DNA from: Xenorhabdus anantnagensis
GTDB lineage: Bacteria > Pseudomonadota > Gammaproteobacteria > Enterobacterales > Enterobacteriaceae
DNA length: 64,000 nt
Direction of reading: 5' to 3'
Assembly (NCBI RefSeq): GCF_028598555.1
Contig: NZ_JAQRFN010000010.1
Coordinates: 62,001 to 126,000 of the forward strand
The position numbers and the translations under genes are program-made. Positions 56,754 to 64,000 of this stretch are shown piece by piece; the stretch's first letter is position 1, and every line of letters starts with the position of its first letter. The notes below the pieces were generated by a model. That model did no database searches. It saw nothing but the letters and a program-made list of their open reading frames with translations, and was not told the origin of the DNA.

Positions 56754-58550
56754 TTAATTATCTTTGCCAACATGCAGAATCGCTAAGAAAGCTTCTTGAG
56801 GCAGTTCAACATTTCCGACCTGCTTCATGCGTTTTTTACCTTCTTTCTGTTTCTGCAATAGCTTTTTCTTACGACTGACGTCACCACCATAACATTTCGC
56901 CAGTACGTTTTTACGTAACTGCTTAATGGTAGAACGCGCAATAATGTGAGTTCCTATGGCAGCCTGAATTGCAATGTCAAATTGCTGGCGTGGAATCAGT
57001 TCTTTCATTTTCTCCACCAGCTCACGTCCACGATATTGAGAATTGTCACGGTGAGTAATCAAAGCCAGAGCATCAACGCGCTCACCGTTAATCAAAACAT
57101 CCACGCGAACCATGTCTGAACTTTGGAAGCGGATAAAATTATAATCCAGAGATGCATAACCACGAGATGTTGATTTCAAGCGGTCAAAGAAATCCAGAAC
57201 AACTTCAGCCATTGGGATTTCATAAGTCAGTGCAACCTGATTGCCGTGATAAACCATATTGGTCTGCATACCACGTTTTTCCACGCAGAGTGTAATGACA
57301 TTACCAAGATATTCTTTCGGCAATAACATATGACATTCTGCAATCGGTTCACGCAGTTCCCCAATATTATTTAATGCTGGCAACTTGGATGGACTATCAA
57401 CATAGATAATATCACCACTGGTTGTCTCAACTTCATAAACAACTGTTGGAGCCGTTGTGATCAAATCAAGATCATATTCACGTTCCAAACGTTCCTGAAT
57501 GATTTCCATATGCAGCAATCCGAGGAAACCACAGCGGAAACCAAAACCCAATGCGGTAGAGCTTTCTGGTTCATAGAATAATGAAGCATCATTTAAGCTC
57601 AATTTACCCAATGCATCACGGAATGCTTCATAATCATCAGAACTAATTGGGAACAGCCCCGCATAAACTTGCGGTTTAACCTTTTTAAAACCAGGAAGTG
57701 ATTTTTCCGCAGGATGGCGGGCAGTTGTCAATGTATCCCCAACTGGTGCCCCCAGAATATCTTTGATGGCACAGACCAACCAACCTACTTCACCACAATT
57801 CAATACATCACGATCAATGCGTTTCGGTGTGAAGATACCCAGACGGTCAGCGTTATATACCTGCCCTGTGCTCATTACTTTGACTTTATCACCTTTACGC
57901 AAAGTACCGTTTTTAATGCGGACAAGTGAAACAACGCCAAGGTAATTATCAAACCATGAGTCAATAATCAGAGCCTGCAATGGTGCATCAGGATCGCCCT
58001 CTGGTGAGGGTATCTCTTTCACCAGACGCTCAATAACGTCTTGTACACCTATACCTGTTTTTGCAGAACAACGAACAGCATCTGTTGCATCAATACCAAC
58101 AATATCTTCGATTTCTTCAGCAACACGCTCTGGTTCAGCAGCAGGGAGGTCAATTTTGTTCAGAACTGGAACCACTTCCAGATCCATTTCGATGGCGGTA
58201 TAACAGTTAGCCAATGTTTGAGCTTCAACACCCTGACCCGCATCAACAACCAACAATGCACCTTCACAAGCAGCCAGTGAACGGGAAACTTCATAAGAGA
58301 AGTCAACATGCCCGGGCGTATCGATAAAGTTTAATTGATAGACTTGCCCGTCATTTGCCTTGTAATCAAGAGTTACACTTTGTGCCTTGATCGTGATTCC
58401 ACGTTCACGTTCAAGATCCATTGAATCCAGTACTTGTGCTGCCATTTCGCGATCGGACAGCCCCCCACAGATTTGAATAATCCGGTCAGATAGCGTGGAC
58501 TTACCGTGGTCAATGTGGGCGATAATGGAGAAATTTCGTATTTGCTTCAT
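56754..58550 (-). CDS. lepA: Translation factor LepA (EF-4)
   Basis: 598 residues. GTPase motifs [21 protein letters not shown] and NKIDLP, followed by EF-G-like domains and the LepA-specific C-terminal domain ending in basic [15 protein letters not shown]. Affects translation initiation and elongation under stress. lepA-lepB order conserved. Confidence 0.97.
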   Translation of the reverse strand: MKQIRNFSIIAHIDHGKSTLSDRIIQICGGLSDREMAAQVLDSMDLERERGITIKAQSVTLDYKANDGQVYQLNFIDTPGHVDFSYEVSRSLAACEGALLVVDAGQGVEAQTLANCYTAIEMDLEVVPVLNKIDLPAAEPERVAEEIEDIVGIDATDAVRCSAKTGIGVQDVIERLVKEIPSPEGDPDAPLQALIIDSWFDNYLGVVSLVRIKNGTLRKGDKVKVMSTGQVYNADRLGIFTPKRIDRDVLNCGEVGWLVCAIKDILGAPVGDTLTTARHPAEKSLPGFKKVKPQVYAGLFPISSDDYEAFRDALGKLSLNDASLFYEPESSTALGFGFRCGFLGLLHMEIIQERLEREYDLDLITTAPTVVYEVETTSGDIIYVDSPSKLPALNNIGELREPIAECHMLLPKEYLGNVITLCVEKRGMQTNMVYHGNQVALTYEIPMAEVVLDFFDRLKSTSRGYASLDYNFIRFQSSDMVRVDVLINGERVDALALITHRDNSQYRGRELVEKMKELIPRQQFDIAIQAAIGTHIIARSTIKQLRKNVLAKCYGGDVSRKKKLLQKQKEGKKRMKQVGNVELPQEAFLAILHVGKDN

Positions 58551-58696
58551 TATTTAATCTTTTTTGCCTTAATATTTCTGAATCATTCGCCTATGGACAC
58601 ACTGATGGACATAAAGCGACAATTTATTGGTTCGGCCACTGGCCTGAGGAGCCGTATTCTACATGCCAAACCAGTGAAAACCTAGTCATGCCTGTG

Positions 58697-58735
58697 GTTT
58701 TCAGTATGACCCAGTAGTTTTCAGTATGATAAATA
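58697..58735. repeat. 20-bp tandem duplication between rseC and lepA
   Basis: GTTTTCAGTATGACCCAGTA followed by GTTTTCAGTATGATAAATA, the first 13 bases identical. Confidence 0.6.
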
Positions 58736-58762
58736 AAGTTGAAACACGTATGGTAAAACAGA

Positions 58763-59227
58763 TTATTCTTGCTGTAGCACCTTAACCGCATCAGGAGGTA
58801 AACCAATTTGCAACACTACAGGCTGGTACGTTTGCAGATTATCCCAATACGCAGCAATCTTGCGAGCAATGGAAAAACCAGTGACCCCACCGCCCATTCC
58901 TCCTAAACATATCCATAATTGATCAGTCGTCCAAAATTGGAAAAGAGCGGCTCCCAAAAACAGTCCCAATAACGGTGTCAGATAAACCAACATGGCTGAA
59001 CGCAGCAGGCTGCTTTCAGGAATACCGACTTCAACTTTCTGACCCGGTTGAAGTGGTTGAGGGATCTCCAGTTCTAACTGATGGATGCTTTCTGGCCCTA
59101 TTTTCTCCAGTAAATAAGAGCCACAGGCTGCTTTAGCCTGACAACTGCCGCAACCTGAAGATGAACCGTAGCGTAATAATGCACGGCCTTTTTGCCAACG
59201 GACAACAGTTGCCCATTCTTTAACCAT
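58763..59227 (-). CDS. rseC: SoxR-reducing/sigma-E regulatory protein RseC
   Basis: 154 residues. A cysteine cluster SSGCGSCQAKAACGS at about 23-36 and two membrane segments at about 74-94 and 100-120. Inner-membrane protein with a minor positive effect on sigma-E and a role in SoxR reduction together with the Rsx complex. Its start overlaps the rseB stop by one base. Confidence 0.94.
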   Translation of the reverse strand: MVKEWATVVRWQKGRALLRYGSSSGCGSCQAKAACGSYLLEKIGPESIHQLELEIPQPLQPGQKVEVGIPESSLLRSAMLVYLTPLLGLFLGAALFQFWTTDQLWICLGGMGGGVTGFSIARKIAAYWDNLQTYQPVVLQIGLPPDAVKVLQQE

Positions 59228-60186
59228 CAGTTTTCTCCTGTAAACGTCACGTTTGCTGCAATTTTTTCGGCTGTTGCGAAAGGCAGTTCACCAATGACGG
59301 TTATACTATTTTTACCTCTGGCCAGAGTATAAACCGTTCTCCTGCCTTGTCGAAATAGTTGTTTATCAACCACCTTTTTATTTGAATTCATGACATTTAC
59401 AGAAAAATTAAACAATCCATCACTATACATGATGGATTGTAACCATTCTGTCTCTGATAGCTTCCGGCTGTTACGAAAAATTTCTTTGAAGCCATCAGGC
59501 ATTCCTCCAACCAGCCAATTAAACGTCAACTTATCAGAAGGTGGGATAAGTAACATAGGAGGTAATTTCAAATCTGTAATCGCGCTTAACTCCGTTTTAA
59601 TATGGTCATTCACGGCTGATGACACAACACGGAATTGCTCGATGACTGTTGTATTATCCCTATCCAATAGGTCTATCAGCAGGGGAAGGTGATTTTTATC
59701 ATCAATCAGAAGATTATAGTTATAGCGGGATTCATCTTTCGAGATGATGCGTACAAAACTCACGGGATGGTCACCAACGTGCGTACTTCCCGCATCAATG
59801 AAGCGATAAAATTTCTGCAATTGTGCAAAATCAGCGAAGATAATCGGTGGAAGATAGTCAACAATATGAGTGCCACGGATACTAAATGAATCCAGCCCCG
59901 GCTCGTAATAACTGATTTGATTACCACGCTGGATAATTTCCCTACGTGAACCATCCATTTGTATGATTTGGGCAATAGCCTGCCCGTCAATAATGGCATG
60001 ACGGTAGCGCAAGGGTACGAGGAATCGCCGCTCCAAGTTGATGAAACCAAGCTCATAATCCAGCGTCTGTACTGCCTTACTCATATCCTGCAACAAAGCC
60101 TCAGCGCTGCTTTGCTGCGCTGAGGCTCTTAGAGGATTAATCAGGCTACTTGATAATAAAAAAACGAAAAGCCAAATACGTTTCAT
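59227..60186 (-). CDS. rseB: Periplasmic sigma-E regulator RseB
   Basis: 319 residues with a signal peptide (MKRIWLFVFLLSSSLINPLRASAQ). LolA-like lipid-sensing domain then a C-terminal domain that binds RseA. Shields RseA from DegS until lipopolysaccharide displaces it. Separated from rseA by a repeat-filled 89-base spacer. Confidence 0.95.
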   Translation of the reverse strand: MKRIWLFVFLLSSSLINPLRASAQQSSAEALLQDMSKAVQTLDYELGFINLERRFLVPLRYRHAIIDGQAIAQIIQMDGSRREIIQRGNQISYYEPGLDSFSIRGTHIVDYLPPIIFADFAQLQKFYRFIDAGSTHVGDHPVSFVRIISKDESRYNYNLLIDDKNHLPLLIDLLDRDNTTVIEQFRVVSSAVNDHIKTELSAITDLKLPPMLLIPPSDKLTFNWLVGGMPDGFKEIFRNSRKLSETEWLQSIMYSDGLFNFSVNVMNSNKKVVDKQLFRQGRRTVYTLARGKNSITVIGELPFATAEKIAANVTFTGEN

Positions 60187-60228
60187 TACTGTTATCGTGA
60201 ACCATTGTTGTGGACTATTTATTGTGAA

Positions 60229-60279
60229 CTATCACTGTTAACTAACTATCACTGTTAACTAATTATCACTGTTAACTAT
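60229..60279. repeat. 17-bp tandem repeat, three copies, at the rseA stop
   Basis: CTATCACTGTTAACTAA twice exactly, then TTATCACTGTTAACTAT. More diverged relatives (GTTATCGTGAACC, TTATTGTGAACTA) extend the array left towards rseB. The third copy includes the rseA stop codon (60276-60278). Confidence 0.88.
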
Positions 60280-60920
60280 TGCTGTGATTGTGGTGATACT
60301 TGCTCTCCAAGAGGCTGATTAGCCTGTGTGACATCACGATTTTTTTCAAAGTGAATGCGGCGGTCGAGTTCATATTGTTGCAACATCGCATCAATTCGTT
60401 TATTACTTTCACGCACTTGCATATTCAAATCACTACCGAAAGTTTCTTCTTCGGCTGGAGTTGCTAAACCAACTGTTGAAGTTGTACCCATCACAGGCAA
60501 TGTATTAAAAGCCGGTGCCTCAAATTGGTTCTCTGTTTCAGAACGACTATCGTTATTATAGTGCTGGACGCCGATAATCACGCTCAGGGATACACAAGCA
60601 GCAACACCAATTTGTGTAATTTGGCTCTTCCATGTGCGGATTTTGTTCCAGAATGGCATGTTCGCCCATGTTTCGGGCTTTGGCTGAGATTCAGGAACAG
60701 CCGCTGGATTAATGTGAACGGGTTCTTTTTCAAGAGCCAACGCTACTCGACTCGCAATATCCAAATGTAATACATCCCCCACATCACCGCGCAGCACATC
60801 ACGTACAAGATGATATCTTTCCCACTGTTTCTGCATGATCGCATCTTCAGAGACCAAATGAACTGCTTCACTATCAAGAGCTTCTCCATCCATTAATGCG
60901 GAAAGTTTCTCTCTTTGCAT
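60276..60920 (-). CDS. rseA: Anti-sigma-E factor RseA
   Basis: 214 residues. Cytoplasmic sigma-binding domain (REKLSALMDGEALDSEAV), one membrane segment at about 101-120 (ITQIGVAACVSLSVIIGVQH) and a periplasmic RseB-binding tail. DegS and RseP cleave it under envelope stress to free RpoE. Starts 32 bases after rpoE. Confidence 0.96.
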   Translation of the reverse strand: MQREKLSALMDGEALDSEAVHLVSEDAIMQKQWERYHLVRDVLRGDVGDVLHLDIASRVALALEKEPVHINPAAVPESQPKPETWANMPFWNKIRTWKSQITQIGVAACVSLSVIIGVQHYNNDSRSETENQFEAPAFNTLPVMGTTSTVGLATPAEEETFGSDLNMQVRESNKRIDAMLQQYELDRRIHFEKNRDVTQANQPLGEQVSPQSQQ

Positions 60921-60952
60921 GCCAAAGTACCCTTAAATATTGTTTTGTCCCA

Positions 60953-61528
60953 CTACTGTTGGATCAGTGGTTGAACTTTATTATCAATGGCTTCCCTTGC
61001 CCGGAAAATTCGTGAACGTACAGTGCCTACAGGGCATTCCATGATGTCGGCTATTTCTTCATAGCTCAACCCATCCAACTCCCTCAATGTAATCGCTATC
61101 CTCAAATCTTCCGGGAGCGATTCAATAGTGCGGAAAACCACTTCCTTTAATTCTTCAGACAACATTAAGTTCTCAGGGTTCGAAATTTCTTTTAATGAAC
61201 TTGATGTATCATAATTTTCTGCGTCGTTGGCATCCAGATCATTGGATGGTGGGCGACGTCCCTGAGCAACTAAATAATTTTTCGCAGTGTTAACGGCAAT
61301 ACGGTACAGCCATGTATAAAAAGCACTCTCTCCCCGGAAAGAAGGGAGTGCCCGATAGGTCTTAATGAAAACCTCTTGAGCGACATCAGGTACATCGCCT
61401 TGAGGTACGTAACGAGCAATCAGGCTCGCTACTTTGTGCTGATATCTCATCACCAGCAAATTAAATGCTTTTTGGTCACCCTTCTGGACCTGTTCAATCA
61501 GCATTTGATCCGTTAACTGCTCGCTCAT
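60953..61528 (-). CDS. rpoE: RNA polymerase sigma-E factor
   Basis: 191 residues from ATG 61528 (MSEQLTDQMLIEQVQKGDQ, the family start); the frame extends to 61582. Region 2 (YQHKVASLIARYV..VPDVAQEVFIKTYRAL) and region 4 (LRELDGLSYEEIADIMECPVGTVRSRI) are complete. Directs envelope-stress transcription and is autoregulated from the upstream sigma-E promoter at 61615-61641. Confidence 0.97.
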   Translation of the reverse strand: MSEQLTDQMLIEQVQKGDQKAFNLLVMRYQHKVASLIARYVPQGDVPDVAQEVFIKTYRALPSFRGESAFYTWLYRIAVNTAKNYLVAQGRRPPSNDLDANDAENYDTSSSLKEISNPENLMLSEELKEVVFRTIESLPEDLRIAITLRELDGLSYEEIADIMECPVGTVRSRIFRAREAIDNKVQPLIQQ

Positions 61529-61614
61529 CCGAGGTTCACTCTCCTGAGGTAAAACTCCACATTTATACTTAAAATAAACCAATATGATGTTCTGATTTCC
61601 CGAACAAGCATGGC

Positions 61615-61641
61615 TTTGAGTATCAGTTCACTGTGAAGTTC
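61615..61641 (-). promoter_or_regulatory. Sigma-E autoregulatory promoter of rpoE
   Basis: On the minus strand GAACTT (61641-61636), 16 bases, then TCAAA (61619-61615), matching the sigma-E consensus GGAACTT-N16-TCnnA. The predicted start is about 80 bases before the rpoE ATG. Confidence 0.8.
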
Positions 61642-61947
61642 AACTTTAGTTGTAATTTTATATTACAACCACCTGTTATTCTCGTATTGCATTTACTGTA
61701 TGCCACTGATTATAAATGAAATAATTTTTCATGATATTTACTCAACGTCGCGTTGAAGTACACAATACGAAGTGCACAATATGAAACATACAATATGAGA
61801 TATACAATCTACTGGAATCTATTGGATACCTAGTACAAATCATAGTCTCTATTTCAACAGGGTACGTGATTTTAATCTGAGAAAAAGAAAATCCTTATTC
61901 TATTGTACCGAAAAATCCGATTCATCATCTCAATAGTGCTAACATTA
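61642..61947. other. rpoE-trmN6 spacer; nadB absent
   Basis: E. coli carries nadB (L-aspartate oxidase) here, divergent from rpoE. In this window about 300 AT-rich bases remain with the 14-bp array at 61755 and no coding sequence or nadB remnant that I can see. Confidence 0.7.
61755..61810. repeat. 14-bp tandem repeat, four copies, upstream of rpoE
   Basis: GAAGTACACAATAC, GAAGTGCACAATAT, GAAACATACAATAT and GAGATATACAATCT in tandem, with a core ACAAT in each. Confidence 0.8.
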
Positions 61948-62730
61948 TCAATAATAAAGATAAAAATCTGTTATTAACTGACGGAATTCGTCTGAATATG
62001 CGCCATCCAAGGAGCGAATAGTTAATTCACTCACTTGCACTTCCTGTTCTTGCAGGGATAACCCCAGCAATAGGCGATGCAATGGCTTATCCTGCCTATC
62101 ACGAACATTAACTCGGAAATGGGTAAACCATCCCAAATCTGACGCCATGTTTTCAAATTGCTCACCAATCTCATAAGGCAGTACCAGACAAAATAACCCT
62201 GTCGGTGTAATCAATGCTTGCACACATTCCAATAATCCCTGATGTGTCAATGATGATGTATAGCGGGCCTGATTGCGTGCTTCGTTTCGACATGCAATAG
62301 CAGGCTCAAAATAGGGTGGATTGCTAACAATCAAATCGTATTGGGAGCTCATTTCACGTAATTCATTTTGTGCTAACTCATTTTGTTGCACATGCCGTCG
62401 CATGAAATCATGAATATCCTGCTGATGTACTGTAATTCGGGAAGGCCACGGTGATTGCTGCATATTATCAACTGCCTGCGTTGCAGCAAGAACATCCAGT
62501 TCCACCGCATCGATAATGATATCTCCTTTTGTACGCTGAGCTACCATCAAGGCAATCAAACCGCTGCCACATCCGATATCCAGACATCTTTTCCTGTTAT
62601 ATACTGGCGCCCAGGCTCCCAACAATACACCATCCGTCCCGACTTTCATCGCACATTTATCATGTCCAACAAAAAACTGTTTAAATGTAAAACCACCACG
62701 GCGAAAAGCGGGTTTCTGTATCGATGCCAT
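61948..62730 (-). CDS. trmN6: tRNA1(Val) (adenine-37-N6)-methyltransferase
   Basis: 260 residues. Rossmann-fold SAM methyltransferase with CLDIGCGSGLIALMVAQ (motif I) and the N6-adenine catalytic motif VSNPPYFEPA. Known as YfiC/TrmN6, methylates A37 of tRNA-Val. Divergent from srmB, as in E. coli. Confidence 0.95.
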   Translation of the reverse strand: MASIQKPAFRRGGFTFKQFFVGHDKCAMKVGTDGVLLGAWAPVYNRKRCLDIGCGSGLIALMVAQRTKGDIIIDAVELDVLAATQAVDNMQQSPWPSRITVHQQDIHDFMRRHVQQNELAQNELREMSSQYDLIVSNPPYFEPAIACRNEARNQARYTSSLTHQGLLECVQALITPTGLFCLVLPYEIGEQFENMASDLGWFTHFRVNVRDRQDKPLHRLLLGLSLQEQEVQVSELTIRSLDGAYSDEFRQLITDFYLYY

Positions 62731-62873
62731 AACATATATCTGCTGAAATTAAAATTTGTCATAGCATAAATCTTATGGCCGAAGGATAAAAGCAACCTGC
62801 TCATCGGATGTTTTTATAGGATGAAGAATGCGCCCAACCTGTTTATAATCGGCGGCCCAAACAGAGGTATATG

Positions 62874-64000
62874 ATGACTGCAACAAATTTTTCCGAATTC
62901 GAACTTGATGAATCCCTGCTTGATGCACTGAATGAAAAAGGCTACGAACGCCCGACTGCCATTCAAGAGGCTGCCATTCCTGCTGCTATGGATGGACGCG
63001 ATGTACTAGGCTCAGCGCCAACCGGCACAGGTAAAACCGCCGCTTATCTATTGCCGGCACTACAACATTTACTGGATTTCCCCCGCAAAAAATCGGGGCC
63101 TCCACGTATCCTGATTTTGACTCCAACCCGTGAGTTGGCAATGCAAGTTGCAGAGCAAGCAAAAGAATTTGCGGCACACACACACTTGGACATTGCCACA
63201 ATAACGGGTGGTGTTGCCTATATGAATCACGCGGAAGTATTCAGTGAGAATCAGGATATTGTTGTCGCAACGACAGGGCGTTTGCTGCAATACATCAAAG
63301 AAGAAAATTTCGACTGCCGTGCAGTGGAAACACTGATCCTTGATGAAGCTGACCGTATGCTGGATATGGGATTCGCCAATGATGTCGAAACTATTGCGGG
63401 TGAAACTCGCTGGCGCAAACAAACATTATTATTCTCTGCAACCCTGGAAGGCGAATCCATCCGTGATTTTGCCGAGCGTCTGTTAACTGATCCTGTTGAA
63501 ATCGATGCTGAACCTTCTCGTCGTGAACGTAAAAAAATTCAGCAATTTTATTATCGTGCTGATACGTTAGAGCATAAAACAGCTTTGCTGTGTCAGCTTC
63601 TCCAGCAACCTGACGTTACCAAATCGATTGTTTTCGTACGCAAACGAGAACGTGTACGTGAACTTGTTGATTGGCTGAGTCAAGCAGGTATTCAGGCTAG
63701 TTTCCTTGAGGGCGAAATGGTACAAGCCAAGCGTACAGATGCCGTGAAACGCCTGAATGATGGCAAAGTCAACATTCTGGTCGCAACCGATGTTGCTTCC
63801 CGTGGATTGGATATCGAAAACGTCAGCCACGTTTTTAACTTTGATTTACCCCGTACCGCAGATGTTTACCTGCACCGGATTGGCCGTACTGCTCGTGCAG
63901 GCCGCAAGGGAACAGCCATTGCTCTGATTGAGGCACACGACTATCCTCTTTTGGGCAAAATCAGCCGTTATCTCAAAGAACCTTTGAAAATGCGGGTCGT
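62874..64000 (+). CDS. srmB: DEAD-box RNA helicase SrmB, 5' part
   Basis: Runs off the right edge; about 375 codons are present. The start is ATG 62874 or the in-frame ATG three bases earlier, with AGAGGT upstream. Helicase motifs in order: Q motif (YERPTAIQEAAIP), I SAPTGTGKT, Ia PTRELA, II LDEADRM (DEAD), III SATLEG, V ATDVASRGLD, VI HRIGRTARAGR. Helps early 50S ribosome assembly with L4 and L24. Confidence 0.97.
   Translation, partial: MTATNFSEFELDESLLDALNEKGYERPTAIQEAAIPAAMDGRDVLGSAPTGTGKTAAYLLPALQHLLDFPRKKSGPPRILILTPTRELAMQVAEQAKEFAAHTHLDIATITGGVAYMNHAEVFSENQDIVVATTGRLLQYIKEENFDCRAVETLILDEADRMLDMGFANDVETIAGETRWRKQTLLFSATLEGESIRDFAERLLTDPVEIDAEPSRRERKKIQQFYYRADTLEHKTALLCQLLQQPDVTKSIVFVRKRERVRELVDWLSQAGIQASFLEGEMVQAKRTDAVKRLNDGKVNILVATDVASRGLDIENVSHVFNFDLPRTADVYLHRIGRTARAGRKGTAIALIEAHDYPLLGKISRYLKEPLKMRV

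Overview
The window is a contiguous stretch of a gammaproteobacterial chromosome of roughly 42-43 % GC by eye. Gene order is that of the E. coli 56-58 minute region: der-bamB-yfgM-hisS-ispG-rodZ-rlmN-ndk, pbpC-yfhM-sseB-pepB, the isc operon, trmJ-suhB, glyA/hmp, glnB-nadE-glrR-qseG-glrK-glmY, purL, mltF-tadA, yfhL-acpS-pdxJ-recO-era-rnc-lepB-lepA-rseCBA-rpoE, trmN6/srmB. Low GC, a protealysin-type M4 protease, ERIC-type repeats, a glutamine-dependent NadE beside glnB, and absence of nadB, sseA, csiE, pgpC and yfhH from their usual places point to the Morganellaceae side of Enterobacterales, most likely Xenorhabdus (Photorhabdus is the alternative).

Layout. 1-1.1 kb: the 3' part of an M4 metalloprotease, followed by an 80-codon gene that looks like a free-standing protealysin propeptide. 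1.5-11.3 kb: the core run der to ndk, all on the minus strand, with a short PilW between rlmN and rodZ. 11.7-12.8 kb: a small accessory block (secreted protein, XRE regulator, DUF2975 membrane protein). 13-22.8 kb: pbpC and yfhM (periplasmic surveillance), a C-terminal-only SseB, and pepB. 22.9-28.8 kb: iscRSUA-hscBA-fdx-iscX with two IscR operators. 28.9-35 kb: trmJ, suhB, hcaT, glyA, hmp (NsrR site) and glnB. 35.4-41.7 kb: nadE, then the GlrK/QseG/GlrR signalling module followed upstream by its target sRNA gene glmY, with a sigma-54 promoter and three GlrR sites. 41.9-43.1 kb: an island between glmY and purL holding a decayed bacteriocin ABC exporter and, on the opposite strand, a probable immunity gene overlapping a class II microcin precursor that resembles microcin N. 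43.3-51.8 kb: purL, mltF, tadA, alkA, an unknown membrane protein cut by an ERIC fragment, and a small zinc-ribbon-like fragment. 51.8-62 kb: yfhL to rpoE, including the envelope stress regulon with a sigma-E autoregulatory promoter. 62-64 kb: trmN6 and the 5' part of srmB.

Two repeat layers overlie the genes. One is a set of ERIC-derived elements, one full length (40925-41070) and several with the centre deleted. The other is at least fourteen intergenic runs of short imperfect tandem repeats, each with its own unit of 14-20 bp (often exactly 15). They sit in spacers of otherwise conserved operons (iscU-iscA-hscB-hscA, rseA-rseB, yfhM-sseB-pepB, hmp-glnB, ispG-rodZ). The most interesting locus is the microcin N-like gene pair next to its broken exporter. 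The orphan propeptide gene and the spacer-specific tandem repeats come next.
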